In this document: piece after piece, positions 25,785 to 34,623 of the stretch | Numbering within the stretch: position 1 is the first letter of the stretch | Layout: each line of letters starts with the position of its first letter | From: Clostridiales bacterium | Lineage (GTDB): Bacteria; Bacillota; Clostridia; Oscillospirales; Oscillospiraceae | DNA length: 64,000 bases | Reading direction: 5' to 3' | Assembly: GCA_902362775.1 (NCBI GenBank) | Contig: CABIXV010000002.1 | Coordinates: 249,679 to 313,678, forward strand | Notes under the pieces: generated by a model | What the model was told of the DNA's origin: nothing | Database searches by the model: none | Seen by the model: only the letters and a program-made list of their open reading frames with translations | Program-made: the position numbers and the translations under genes

Positions 25785-26170
25785 GCAGGCGGATTGTCAG
25801 CACCAATATCCGCTTCAACCTGGAGAAAGAGGCGGACCGAACGGCCTGGGAATACCTACAGCAGAGGGACAAGAAGCAGCACCGCTCTTACAGCAGGGCA
25901 GTGATTGCCGCCGTCAACGACTATTTTGAGCGCCGGGGGCGGCTGGCCGCTGATCCATATCTGGAAACCCGTGAGAAGGAGGAGGCTTTCCTCCTGCGGG
26001 TGCTGGAAACCATCCGGGCTGGGTTAAGCCAAAACAATCCCGTCAATACAGCGGACATATTGCTTCAGATGTTGCAAAGTGTCCAACGCCAGCCTGCCCA
26101 GGTCGAAGCGGCACAAGAAGACCAGCAGGAGGCGGACGATGCGGCATTGGATTTTGTGGACAGTTTTTGA
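25781..26170 (+). CDS. Putative ParR-like centromere-binding partner
   Basis: 129 residues, ATGA overlap with the ParM-like gene. N-terminal half is a ribbon-helix-helix-like segment (RRIVSTNIRFNLEKEADRTA, YSRAVIAAVNDYFERRG), the C-terminal half an acidic tail (EAAQEDQQEADDAALDFVDSF). This architecture (DNA-binding front, acidic tail that contacts the filament) and position fit ParR. The name rests on context and shape, not on close similarity. Confidence 0.6.
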   Translation: MSRRIVSTNIRFNLEKEADRTAWEYLQQRDKKQHRSYSRAVIAAVNDYFERRGRLAADPYLETREKEEAFLLRVLETIRAGLSQNNPVNTADILLQMLQSVQRQPAQVEAAQEDQQEADDAALDFVDSF

Positions 26171-26325
26171 TACCACAGCGGGCCGTTTTGATACCATAAT
26201 GAATTGAATTAGCACCAAAACCACAAGCACCAGATACCAGATTTCTTGCATTTGCGCGGGGAATCTGTACCTGGTGCTGTTTTTTGCTCTCGCTGATACC
26301 AGCTTACCGAATCTTGGTATCAAAA
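26165..26325. repeat. GATACCA repeat cluster downstream of the parR-like gene
   Basis: TTTTGATACCA occurs at 26165-26175 and 26186-26196, its complement TGGTATCAAAA at 26315-26325, and shorter GATACCA(G) copies near 26233 and 26295. The set fills the gap between the parR-like and DUF3847 genes. It could be an iteron-like replication origin, a second centromere or an operator array. Confidence 0.55.
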
Positions 26326-26375
26326 TCAAGTGCTTTCAGTGCCAACAGGCCGATTGAGGCCGGAAAGGAGTTCGT

Positions 26376-26573
26376 ATGACGGATAATGAAAAGAAGCTGA
26401 TCCAGGCCAGACATCGTTTGGAGGAAGCCCAGGCCCGTGACCGGGTGAAACAGCGCAAGGCCCGAACACGGCGGCTGATCCAGGAGGGAGCTGTTCTGGA
26501 GAAGGCTCTTCCGCAGACGTTGAGCATGGATTTGAACGAGTTGGAAACATATCTCCACGAACTTGCAAATTGA
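26376..26573 (+). CDS. DUF3847-like small protein
   Basis: 65 residues, highly charged and helical: ARHRLEEAQARDRVKQRKAR then RRLIQEGAVLEKALP and NELETYLHEL. This pattern matches DUF3847 proteins found upstream of MobA/MobL relaxase genes in Clostridia elements. A role in the relaxosome is possible. Strong GGAAAGGAG site, 7 bases upstream of the ATG. Confidence 0.7.
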   Translation: MTDNEKKLIQARHRLEEAQARDRVKQRKARTRRLIQEGAVLEKALPQTLSMDLNELETYLHELAN

Positions 26574-26585
26574 GTACACAACGCA

Positions 26586-26620
26586 GGAGCGTCCCGGTTC
26601 GCCGGGGCGCTCCGCTTTTT
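26586..26620 (+). terminator. Terminator after the DUF3847-like gene
   Basis: GGAGCG(T)CCCGG / CCGGGGCGCTCC with a TTCG loop at 26586-26613, then GC and T5. A strong intrinsic terminator 13 bases past the stop. Confidence 0.8.
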
Positions 26621-26639
26621 CCGGCCCGAAGGGCGCACT

Positions 26640-26909
26640 TACTCACCACCCGCAAGCGGGCGGTGGTATGGCCTGCGGCAACCGTGCGCTCTCCGAGGGG
26701 GATTGCGCTTTCCGCGGAAAGCGCCCGCCGATGCCACGGCATCGGCGGCGCAACAGGCGGCAGCACACAGCATCGTGCTTCCGCTGTTGCCGGATAAAGC
26801 CAGCCACTGGCTGGCTTTATCCCTTATGGGCAGCATCCGCCGCCCATCTTCTTTTCGTGAAAAGAAGCAAAAGCACCGGCCAACAGGCCGGGACGGAGGA
26901 GGTCGATAG
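26640..26909 (+). other. Dyad-rich region before the MobL gene, candidate oriT
   Basis: No gene seen. It contains GCGCTTTCC/GGAAAGCGC (26704-26723), GATGCC/GGCATC just after, and a near-perfect 15-base dyad GGATAAAGCCAGCCA at 26792-26806 with its complement at 26808-26822. Relaxases of the MobA/MobL type act on an oriT next to their own gene, so one of these dyads may flank the nick site. Confidence 0.45.
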
Positions 26910-28601
26910 ATGGCAATCTATCATTTGGAAGCGAAGGTTATTTCACGGGGCGTTGGGCGCACCGCCTGCGGTGCTGCCGCCTATATGAGCTGTTCCCGTA
27001 TCTACAACGATTACGACGGCATTCAGCACGACTATACCCGGAAACAGGGCCTTGTGTGGGAGCATATTTTTCTCCCCTCTATGGCCCCTGCTGAGTGGCA
27101 AGACCGGGAAACACTCTGGAACGCCGTGGAGAAAGCTGAAACATCGAAAGACAGCCGCTTGGCCCGTGAGTTCATTGTGGCCCTACCCGTAGAGTTGGGC
27201 CGCGATGAATGGCAAATGCTACTGACCAAGTTCATACAAGAGCAGTTTGTTTCAGATGGGATGTGTGCCGACGTTGCCATCCACAACACGGACGGTCATA
27301 ATCCCCACGCCCACATCATGCTGACCATGCGACCCCTGGACGAGCAGGGCAAGTGGCAGTACAAGACTGAGAAGGAATATCTCTGCGTCAAAGGCGGTGA
27401 GGAACGGGGCTTCACCGCCGCCGAGTTCAGGACGGCGCAGAGCGACGGCTGGGAGAAGCAGTACCCCTACAAGGTGGGTAAAAAGAAGGTCTATATGGCT
27501 CCCTCCGCCGCCGAAGCTCAGGGCTATGTCCGTGTTGACAAGCACCCCAAAAGCACCCGGTACGGGCGGCAGAATCCCATCACCGCCCGATGGAACAGCG
27601 AGAACCAGCTTGTCCTCTGGCGGGCGGCGTGGGCAGATACCGTCAATGCGTTTCTGGAACGCTCCGGGCTAGAAGAACGTATCGACCACCGCAGTCATGC
27701 CGAGCGAGAGTTGGACGAACAGCCCACTATCCATGAGGGTGTGGCCGCCCGTGCGCTGGAGAAAAAGGGCGTTGTCTCTGACCGCTGTGAACTGAACCTG
27801 CAGATTAGGGCGGACAATGCCCTGCTGCGGGAATTGAAATCGCTGGTTAAGCAATTGATGGATGCAGTAAAGAATACTGTTCCCGCTATTGCAGAGGCAA
27901 TGGAAACTGTACGCCAAAAAATGACTATCTTCCGGTATCAGCTTTTGCATATTGGGACCGAAAAGGAGAAGCTTGCATACACCCTCCAAATTGTTAAGCC
28001 GGACATCAAGCGGTATGAGAATATAGTTAAACAGTTCAAGGCTAAGATCAAGGAGCGCCGGACATTGCTGGATGAGAAAAGAGCTACCCCGGCAATTCAA
28101 GTATTTCGGTATCGAGAGCTGGCGCAGAAAATTGCTGGTCTGACGGAAGATATTGAGAAATTGAAAAGTGAGAAGGCTCTGTTGCTCAATCAGCTTAACT
28201 GTGCAGACAATCATGGTATAGCGGAGGTTAAGCAACGCATTGCATCCATGGAAAACTCTTTGAACAAGCTGGATCAGCAGGAGATAAAGTGCGCCAGTGA
28301 ACTGGAGTCGGTACTGGCACAGTATACCGAGCTGCAACAGGAGGCGGCAGATATGGATGCACTAGAACTGGATACCGCCTGTCACGCTATCCGGCCCGAT
28401 AAGGAGCGGGAAACGGCCCAGCGGCTGCAAGCCGCTTATGTCAAAAAGTTTGATTCCAGGACACTGGCACAGAGCCGAATGGATGTTGCTGAAATGTTGA
28501 ATGAAACAGCGGAGCCGGTATCTATCCGTCAGAAGCTACAACAGTTGCAGATCCAGCAGACGAAGCAAAGTCACGAAAAGGAACTCGGCCAGGAGCGGTG
28601 A
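26910..28601 (+). CDS. MobA/MobL-family relaxase
   Basis: 563 residues. The N-terminal relaxase domain begins MAIYHLEAKVISRGVGRTAC with AAYMSCSRI, then REFIVALPVEL and the metal-binding histidines in HNTDGHNPHAHIMLTMRPL. Residues 300-560 are a long coiled coil. The enzyme would nick oriT and lead a single strand into a helper conjugation channel. GGAGG precedes the ATG. It looks intact, so the inner element is probably still mobilizable. Confidence 0.88.
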   Translation: MAIYHLEAKVISRGVGRTACGAAAYMSCSRIYNDYDGIQHDYTRKQGLVWEHIFLPSMAPAEWQDRETLWNAVEKAETSKDSRLAREFIVALPVELGRDEWQMLLTKFIQEQFVSDGMCADVAIHNTDGHNPHAHIMLTMRPLDEQGKWQYKTEKEYLCVKGGEERGFTAAEFRTAQSDGWEKQYPYKVGKKKVYMAPSAAEAQGYVRVDKHPKSTRYGRQNPITARWNSENQLVLWRAAWADTVNAFLERSGLEERIDHRSHAERELDEQPTIHEGVAARALEKKGVVSDRCELNLQIRADNALLRELKSLVKQLMDAVKNTVPAIAEAMETVRQKMTIFRYQLLHIGTEKEKLAYTLQIVKPDIKRYENIVKQFKAKIKERRTLLDEKRATPAIQVFRYRELAQKIAGLTEDIEKLKSEKALLLNQLNCADNHGIAEVKQRIASMENSLNKLDQQEIKCASELESVLAQYTELQQEAADMDALELDTACHAIRPDKERETAQRLQAAYVKKFDSRTLAQSRMDVAEMLNETAEPVSIRQKLQQLQIQQTKQSHEKELGQER

Positions 28602-28625
28602 TGCTCCTGGCCTGCGATCATTCCA

Positions 28626-28867
28626 TCAACAAATTTCTTGCTCAAGTGCGTCAAATTCTGGTGTAGAGAAAACCTCGCCCAATATTATTTCAAAGCCATC
28701 GCAGAGTTTTTAATAGTCACTGTACCGGGATTCTGGCTTTCTCCGTTAAGAATGCTTTTAATCGTCGCTTGCGAAACGGCGGGAATGTTGCTCAATCTGT
28801 TGGGCGTAATTCCGTGTTCTCTGCATAACTGCAAAATTCGGGCCGCAATTGCTTCACGAGTATTCAT
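28626..28867 (-). pseudogene. Small XRE-type regulator, frameshifted
   Basis: The start MNTREAIAARILQLCREHGI and TPNRLSNIPAVSQATIKSIL give a helix-turn-helix, then NPGTVTIK. One missing A in the A5 run (28707-28711) ends the frame at 28685. Adding it back gives LCDGFEIILGEVFSTPEFDA and LEQEIC, a normal ending for these 80-residue regulators. It is divergent from the next gene across a perfect palindrome. Confidence 0.7.
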
Positions 28868-28882
28868 ATTGCGCCCCCTCCA

Positions 28883-28896
28883 AGTGATATATCACT
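28883..28896. promoter_or_regulatory. Palindromic operator AGTGATATATCACT
   Basis: A perfect 14-base palindrome midway between the divergent starts of the small XRE gene (28867) and the SLOG-like gene (28915). It is the expected position for the XRE protein to control both. Confidence 0.6.
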
Positions 28897-28914
28897 ATAT
28901 TGGAGGCAATAGTT

Positions 28915-29367
28915 ATGAGTACCTGCTTTTTCATCGGACACCGCGAGGCTTTGGATAGTCTCCTACCTCAATTATCTGCTGAAATTGAGCGGCATATCAC
29001 TGAATATGGCGTGACAGAGTTCGTTGTAGGTAGATATGGCCGCTTTGATGCACTGGCGGCAAAGTGCATCAAGGCAGCAAAGAAGCGCCACCCGGAGGTG
29101 ACGCTTACTTTGCTGCTGCCTATCATCCGTATGACCGCCCTACTCCAACACAGCCTGGTTTTGATGGAACATTCAACCCGTCAGGGATGGAGACTGTTCC
29201 GAAATGTGCCGCTATTGCCCTGGCTAACCGGTATATGGGTGGCTCACAACGAATATCTGATTGCCTATGTGCAGCATTTAGTCAGCAATGCGTGGGATTT
29301 AGTGGAATATGCCTGAAGATACGAAAAGCAAGGGACTATTACGGCTACCGCATTGTTAAAGCCATAA
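28915..29367 (+). pseudogene. SLOG/DUF1273-like protein, multiply broken
   Basis: GGAGG precedes an ATG reading MSTCFFIGHREALDSLLPQL and YGVTEFVVGRYGRFDALAAK, the usual start of this nucleotide-binding Rossmann-like family. After TLLLP one base is missing (frame 2 gives YHPYDRPTPTQPGFDGTFNP), and after NRYM one extra G restores the first frame (VAHNEYLIAYVQHLVSNAWD). A TGA at 29314 then cuts off the last 17 codons (RYEKQGTITATAL). Three lesions make this a clear pseudogene. Confidence 0.75.
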
Positions 29368-29396
29368 GCAAAGTGAATATAAACGCTTTATGGGAA

Positions 29397-29425
29397 TTGA
29401 AATTTTTTCTTAAAACTGATACAAT
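29397..29425 (+). promoter_or_regulatory. Promoter of the membrane protein/type III R-M operon
   Basis: TTGAAA (29397-29402) and TACAAT (29420-29425) are spaced by 17 bases in an AT-rich stretch, about 145 bases upstream of the first cargo gene. No other gene lies between 29368 and 29571. Confidence 0.6.
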
Positions 29426-29571
29426 ACTACAAAAAAGTGGTTCCTGGGAACATTCGCCATAAACTCTACAAAAATATACATTGGTATTCAACGAGGTGCA
29501 ACGCATGCAACAGTTAAATGAACAGCAACTAAAGTCAATCTGTTAAATAAAATGAGCAGAGGAATGTTGGT

Positions 29572-30315
29572 ATGAGAAAATCTAAATTTTTTGCAATAAT
29601 TATTTCTGCATTTCTATTATCGGTGGTCGTAATCCCGATTGCAATCAATGAATCATATAAGCACGGCGTGGTTTATGTGACAAAATGGGATGCGGCAGAT
29701 GTGCTTTCCTACTATGGTTCTCTATTGGGTTCAGTCTCTACAATATTGGCTCTTGTCATTACGATCATTTTTACAAAAAAGCAGATACAACGGGACCGAT
29801 TTTTAGAACTTAACCGTACAAAATGGGAAAAAGTAGATTTAAGTGTTACACAAATGCTAATCGATATTTCTCCTTTGAAGATGTGTAATTTTAAAGCATT
29901 AAATGGCGCTATTACAGAAAACTTACATATCATAATTTCCAATCTGCTACAATATGAAGCTACTGCAAAAACATCATTAAATAATATCAAATGCTATATT
30001 AATCCAATTGAATATCGCAAAATTGAAGTTTTAATAGAAGAAATATATAATTCAATTATGCATTTTTGCAAAATTGGAGATGAATTATTAGACGAATACC
30101 TGACTCTACAAACTTTAGCTCTAGAGCACGGAGGAACCATTCCCAATGAAGAGTTGCTAAAACATCTCGACAGGGCAACTGAAATAAATAAAAGAATCCC
30201 TCTGGCACACGATGCTGAATATCAAAGGTTATTTAATATGAAACGAGATGTATTTGAGAAAATATATGCCGAAATTGAAGTTGAGGCAAATAAAAAATTG
30301 CAATTTAGAAAATAG
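29572..30315 (+). CDS. Two-helix membrane protein of unknown function in the R-M cargo
   Basis: 247 residues, clearly AT-richer than its neighbours. Two membrane helices (FFAIIISAFLLSVVVIPIAI at residues 6-25 and YGSLLGSVSTILALVITIIF at 48-67) are followed by a 180-residue helical cytoplasmic domain starting TKKQIQRDRFLELNR. The GSLLGSVSTILAL helix and layout recall putative abortive-infection membrane proteins (PutAbiC-like), a weak resemblance. It ends 11 bases before the methyltransferase gene, so it is co-expressed with the type III R-M system. It may be a defence effector or an anti-toxicity partner. Confidence 0.6.
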   Translation: MRKSKFFAIIISAFLLSVVVIPIAINESYKHGVVYVTKWDAADVLSYYGSLLGSVSTILALVITIIFTKKQIQRDRFLELNRTKWEKVDLSVTQMLIDISPLKMCNFKALNGAITENLHIIISNLLQYEATAKTSLNNIKCYINPIEYRKIEVLIEEIYNSIMHFCKIGDELLDEYLTLQTLALEHGGTIPNEELLKHLDRATEINKRIPLAHDAEYQRLFNMKRDVFEKIYAEIEVEANKKLQFRK

Positions 30316-30326
30316 GGGAAATAGGT

Positions 30327-31904
30327 ATGCCCACACTTGAATGGATTGGAAAAGACAAGGTAGTCAACCACCATCTGGAGGTCCCCTACCGGGTGCTGGA
30401 GGAACAGTATACATACAACGCAGACCATAGCGAAAACATGATTATCCGTGGAGACAATCTGGAGGCGCTCAAGGCTCTGCTACCCCGGTATGAGGGGAGG
30501 GTCAAGTGCGTCTATATTGATCCGCCCTACAACACAGGGGAAGAAAGCTGGATTTATAATGACAATGTAGCTGACCCTCAAATGCAAAAATGGCTAGGCG
30601 AAATAGTGGGAAAAGAGGATGAGGACTTATCAAGACATGATAAGTGGTTATGTATGATGTACCCACGGCTAAAGTTATTACAAAGGCTATTACATGAATC
30701 TGGTTCAATATTCATAAGTATTGATGATAATGAATTATCAAATTTACGTTTGATGTGTGATGAGATTTTTGGAGCAAGGAATTTTATCGCGATATTTATA
30801 TGGGAAAAGCGATTGAACCGTGAAAATCGGAAAGCAGTATCATCTCGTCACGATTATGTCCTTTGCTATGCCAAGAACAGGACAAGTGAGCGTCGAGTTT
30901 TAAAACAACTTCCGATGTCTGGGGAGGCTTTAGATAGATATTCTAACCCAGATAATGACCCCCGCGGCCCATGGAAATCTGACCCTGCCACTGCTCAAGC
31001 TGGACATGCTACGCAAGAGCAATTCTATGTATTACAGCTACCGAACGGCAAATCTCACACACTTCCGGCGGGGCGGTGTTGGCTTTATACAAAGGAAAAC
31101 ATGATAAAAGCTATAGCTGAAGGACGAATTTGGCTGGGGGCGGATGGCAACAATGTACCAAGAAAAAAGACATATCTTTTTGAAAAAGACAGGGGCTTAA
31201 CACCAGAAACAATCTGGTTTGCAGATGATGTTTCAACAAATGAGCAGGCTAAAAACGAACTAAAAAGAATTTTCCCTGAAACGATTCCCTTTACAACCCC
31301 TAAACCTCACGAGTTGGTTGAGCGAATGATTCAAATTTGTTCGGAAGATGACGATATAATTCTCGACTCCTTCGCCGGTTCCGGCACCACCGCCCACGCG
31401 GTTCTCAACATGAATAAAGCCGACGGCGGACACCGCAAATTCATCCTGGTAGAGATGATGGACTACGCTGAGAGCATTACCGCCGAACGGGTCAAGCGGG
31501 TCATTGACGGCTACGGCGAAGGGAAAAACGCTGTGGAGGGTACAGGCGGTGATTTCACCTTTTATGACCTTGGCCCCGTTCTGCTCCTGCCCAACGGCAA
31601 TCTGAACGAGGACGTGGGCGCGGCAAAAATCCGGGAGTACGTCTATTTCATGGAGACGAAGTCCTCCATTGAGCCGGATAAAGCGGACGAACCCTACTAC
31701 ATGGGCGTTCATCTGGACAGCGCCTATTATTTCTATTATGAGCGGGACAGCCTCACCACCCTGAACCGCGACTTTTTGGGGGGCGTCAAAACCAAGGCGG
31801 GCCGATACACCATTTACGCCGATCAATGCACCCTGAGCCAAGCGGAGTTGGAGCGGTGGCACATCACCTTCAAAAAAATCCCGCGGGACATTTCAAAGCT
31901 GTAA
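30327..31904 (+). CDS. Type III restriction-modification methyltransferase (Mod)
   Basis: 525 residues. Beta-class adenine-N6 methyltransferase motif order: catalytic DPPYNTGEESWIYND near residue 69, then SAM-binding DSFAGSGTTAHAVLN near residue 350. N-terminal MIIRGDNLEALKALLPRYEG is typical of Mod proteins. The central region (residues 160-300) is the target-recognition domain, with lower GC than the flanks, as expected when this domain is exchanged between systems. It modifies DNA and supplies specificity to the Res subunit encoded 12 bases downstream. Confidence 0.92.
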   Translation: MPTLEWIGKDKVVNHHLEVPYRVLEEQYTYNADHSENMIIRGDNLEALKALLPRYEGRVKCVYIDPPYNTGEESWIYNDNVADPQMQKWLGEIVGKEDEDLSRHDKWLCMMYPRLKLLQRLLHESGSIFISIDDNELSNLRLMCDEIFGARNFIAIFIWEKRLNRENRKAVSSRHDYVLCYAKNRTSERRVLKQLPMSGEALDRYSNPDNDPRGPWKSDPATAQAGHATQEQFYVLQLPNGKSHTLPAGRCWLYTKENMIKAIAEGRIWLGADGNNVPRKKTYLFEKDRGLTPETIWFADDVSTNEQAKNELKRIFPETIPFTTPKPHELVERMIQICSEDDDIILDSFAGSGTTAHAVLNMNKADGGHRKFILVEMMDYAESITAERVKRVIDGYGEGKNAVEGTGGDFTFYDLGPVLLLPNGNLNEDVGAAKIREYVYFMETKSSIEPDKADEPYYMGVHLDSAYYFYYERDSLTTLNRDFLGGVKTKAGRYTIYADQCTLSQAELERWHITFKKIPRDISKL

Positions 31905-31916
31905 GGAGGCGGCGTT

Positions 31917-34529
31917 ATGGAGCTGAAAACCTATCAGAAGCAGGTCATGGACGATCTGTCCGCCTACCTGGGCCATCTGAACCGGGACCGTGAACTGTTC
32001 ACCGCCTGGAAGGGTTACTGGATGGATAAGGATATCCCCGTAGGGCTGGGCGGCGTCCCGGCCTACAAGTCTGCCATTCCCGGTGTTCCCCATGTCTGCA
32101 CAAAAGTCCCCACCGGCGGTGGAAAGACCTTTATGGCCTGTGCCGCCCTCAAACGCATTTTTGACACCATGCCCATGGACAAACCCCAAGTGGTGGTGTG
32201 GCTTGTGCCGTCGGACTCCATTCTCACACAGACCATCCGGAACCTGTCCAACCCGGATCACGAATACCGCCTGCGGCTCAATTCGGACTTTGCCGGACGG
32301 GTGGGCGTGTATACAAAGGAAATGCTCCTGAGCGGCCAGCAGTTTTCCCCCGATACCGTCCGGGAGATGCTTACGGTCTGTGTGCTGAGCTACGCCTCCC
32401 TGCGCATTGACAGCAAGAAAAAGGACGTGCGCAAGGTCTACCAGGAGAATGGAAACCTGCTGAAATTCGCCCAGTATTTCAAGGATGATTCCGTACTGCT
32501 GGCCGATACGCCGGATACAGCGTTGATCCAGGTGCTGCGGCAGTTGTCCCCTGTGGTAGTGGTGGACGAGAGCCACAACGCCGGGTCGGATTTGAGCGTG
32601 GAAATGCTGAACAACCTGAATCCGTCCTTTGTGCTGGATTTGACTGCCACCCCCAGGAAGAACAGCAATATCCTCTCCTATGTGGACGCCCGGGAGCTGA
32701 AAAAAGAGAACATGGTGAAGCTCCCGGTGGTGGTGTATAACCGCACCTCCCGTCAGAGCGTGATCCAAGACGCCATCCAGCTCCGGAGCAGCATTGAGCA
32801 GCAGGCATTAGCAGAGGAAGAGGCAGGCGGGGCGTACATCCGGCCTATTGTTCTGTTCCAGGCCCAACCCAAGATCAACGAGGACAGCGAAACCTTTGAT
32901 AAGATCAAGGCTATGCTGGTGGATATGGGGATTCCGAAGGAGGAAATCGCGATCAAAACCTCCAAAGTGGACGAGCTGGGGAAAACGGACCTCATGAGCC
33001 GGGATTGCCCTATTCGGTACATTATCACGGTCAACGCTCTCAAAGAAGGGTGGGATTGCCCTTTTGCGTACATTCTGGCATCATTAGCGAATAAGACCTC
33101 CAAGGTGGATGTAGAGCAGATTTTGGGACGTATCCTCCGCCAGCCCTACGCAAAGCGGCACCGCTCTCCGCTGCTGAATACCTCCTATGTGCTGACCTGC
33201 TCCAATGATTTCAGAAATACTCTGGACAGCATTGTGAGCGGCTTGAATATGGCGGGATTCAGCCGGAAGGACTTCCGGGTGGGCGAAGCCCCCGACCTGG
33301 CTCCTGCGCCTAAGCCGGATGAAGCGGAACAGATGGAATTCGGCGGAACCGCTCCCGATGCAGAGGCAGATCCGTTTGATGATATTGATACGGAGGCAGT
33401 AAAACAGGCGCTGGCGGGCGGAAGTGAACAGCCTGATTCTCCCCTCAGAGAGATGCTTCAGGATGCACAGCGTCAGGCGGACAGCTACGATACGGAAATG
33501 AAGGAGAGCGGCAGCGCAGGCTTTTGGGGAGGGGAGCTGGGAGAGATGTTGAACCAAAACGCCATACAGTCTCAGTTTATGGAGGAAGCCTCCGCTTTGC
33601 GTATTCCGCAGTTTTTCCTTAAAGGTACACCTGATTTGTTCGGTGGGGAGTATGAACTGCTGGAAGCGGAAAATCTGTCGGAGGGGTTTTCTCTCAGTGG
33701 CCAGGACGCGCAGATCAACTTTGAGTTGGCCACCGGCGAGATGTACCGGGTGGACCTCCAGGAGAAGGGAGAGGCGATCCCCAAGTATATGCGGGCCTCC
33801 AAGGAGGAAAGCGAGTATATCCGGGAACGATTGGCGAAGCTGCCGCCGGAGAAGAAGGTTCAGCAATGTGTTTCTTTAATTTGCGGAAACCTGAACCGGA
33901 ACGACCGCTACGCCGCCCAGGAGATCAGCGCATATGTCCATCGCGTCGTGGAGAACATGACGGAGGACGAGTTGGCGGCGATGGAGACGGCGATTCCCAC
34001 CTATGCGCGAAAAATCCAGGAAAAAATTGATGGGCTGGAGCGGGCCTACCGGACGGCCCAATTCAAGAAGTGGCTGGACAGCGGGAGAGTGGTATGCAGG
34101 GAGTCCTATGCCCTGCCGCAGGTTATTACGCCCGCTGAAACGATTGATACTATCCCGTATTCTTTATACGATGCCGAGAAAGATGACATGAACCAGGAGG
34201 AGCGGAACCTGATCGACATTGTAGTAGGGCTGGGCAATATCAGGTGGTGGCACCGGATCATTGAGCGCAAGGGATTCCGGCTCAACGGGAATATCAACCA
34301 TTATCCTGATTTTATGGTCATGACAAAGGCCGGGAAGCTGGTGCTGATTGAATTCAAGGGCGATGATCGTGATAACAGTGACAGCAAGATGAAGCTGGAA
34401 CTTGGCCGTCAGTGGCAGGCACAGGCGGGGCCAAACTATCGCTATTTTATGGTATTTAAGAATAAAGATTTTGGCATTGATGGAGCCTATAAACTTGAGC
34501 AGTTTGTAGAAATCATGAGGGAACTATAA
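31917..34529 (+). CDS. Type III restriction enzyme, Res helicase-nuclease subunit
   Basis: 870 residues. SF2 helicase motifs: Walker A TGGGKTFMACAALKR near residue 67, DESHNAG near 220, LDLTATPRK near 242, and motif VI QILGRILRQPYAKR near 405. A PD-(D/E)XK nuclease end reads PDFMVMTKAGKLVLIEFKGD near residue 800, with the EFK catalytic pair. With Mod it cleaves DNA bearing unmodified, head-to-head sites. Intact start (GGAGGCGGC site) and end; a terminator hairpin follows within 3 bases. It is the last gene before the right end of the inner element. Confidence 0.92.
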   Translation: MELKTYQKQVMDDLSAYLGHLNRDRELFTAWKGYWMDKDIPVGLGGVPAYKSAIPGVPHVCTKVPTGGGKTFMACAALKRIFDTMPMDKPQVVVWLVPSDSILTQTIRNLSNPDHEYRLRLNSDFAGRVGVYTKEMLLSGQQFSPDTVREMLTVCVLSYASLRIDSKKKDVRKVYQENGNLLKFAQYFKDDSVLLADTPDTALIQVLRQLSPVVVVDESHNAGSDLSVEMLNNLNPSFVLDLTATPRKNSNILSYVDARELKKENMVKLPVVVYNRTSRQSVIQDAIQLRSSIEQQALAEEEAGGAYIRPIVLFQAQPKINEDSETFDKIKAMLVDMGIPKEEIAIKTSKVDELGKTDLMSRDCPIRYIITVNALKEGWDCPFAYILASLANKTSKVDVEQILGRILRQPYAKRHRSPLLNTSYVLTCSNDFRNTLDSIVSGLNMAGFSRKDFRVGEAPDLAPAPKPDEAEQMEFGGTAPDAEADPFDDIDTEAVKQALAGGSEQPDSPLREMLQDAQRQADSYDTEMKESGSAGFWGGELGEMLNQNAIQSQFMEEASALRIPQFFLKGTPDLFGGEYELLEAENLSEGFSLSGQDAQINFELATGEMYRVDLQEKGEAIPKYMRASKEESEYIRERLAKLPPEKKVQQCVSLICGNLNRNDRYAAQEISAYVHRVVENMTEDELAAMETAIPTYARKIQEKIDGLERAYRTAQFKKWLDSGRVVCRESYALPQVITPAETIDTIPYSLYDAEKDDMNQEERNLIDIVVGLGNIRWWHRIIERKGFRLNGNINHYPDFMVMTKAGKLVLIEFKGDDRDNSDSKMKLELGRQWQAQAGPNYRYFMVFKNKDFGIDGAYKLEQFVEIMREL

Positions 34530-34531
34530 CA

Positions 34532-34567
34532 TAACGAGGCTCAGACAAATATGCCTGAGCCTCGTTA
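34532..34567 (+). terminator. Terminator after the Res gene
   Basis: TAACGAGGCTCAG (34532-34544) pairs perfectly with CTGAGCCTCGTTA (34555-34567) around a 10-base loop. It is followed by CTCATAATTTTAA, a weak T-tract. Confidence 0.65.
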
Positions 34568-34589
34568 CTCATAATTTTAATGTTGGATG

Positions 34590-34613
34590 GTGAATTTGCC
34601 CTTGACAAATCAC
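34590..34613. other. Right end dyad of the inner element (attR arm)
   Basis: GTGAATTTG at 34590-34598 faces CAAATCAC at 34606-34613 with one bulge, 9 bases inside the junction. It mirrors the dyad near the left end and is a plausible recombinase-binding arm. Confidence 0.4.
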
Positions 34614-34623
34614 TTCTCAGAAG

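Larger units (their letters stand above)
19334..34623. mobile_element. Inner mobilizable element inserted into the outer recombinase gene
   Basis: 15.29 kb between the two parts of the split recombinase gene. The shared dinucleotide AG at 19332-19333 and 34622-34623 preserves codon phase and is the likely crossover core. It carries its own large serine recombinase (22320-24200), TnpV, TnpW, XRE and sigma regulators, ParM/ParR-like proteins, a MobA/MobL relaxase, decayed small genes and a type III restriction-modification cargo. Dyads lie just inside both ends (19352-19373 and 34590-34613). No conjugation machinery is seen. The outer boundary phase is read directly; the core dinucleotide is inference. 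Confidence 0.8.
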
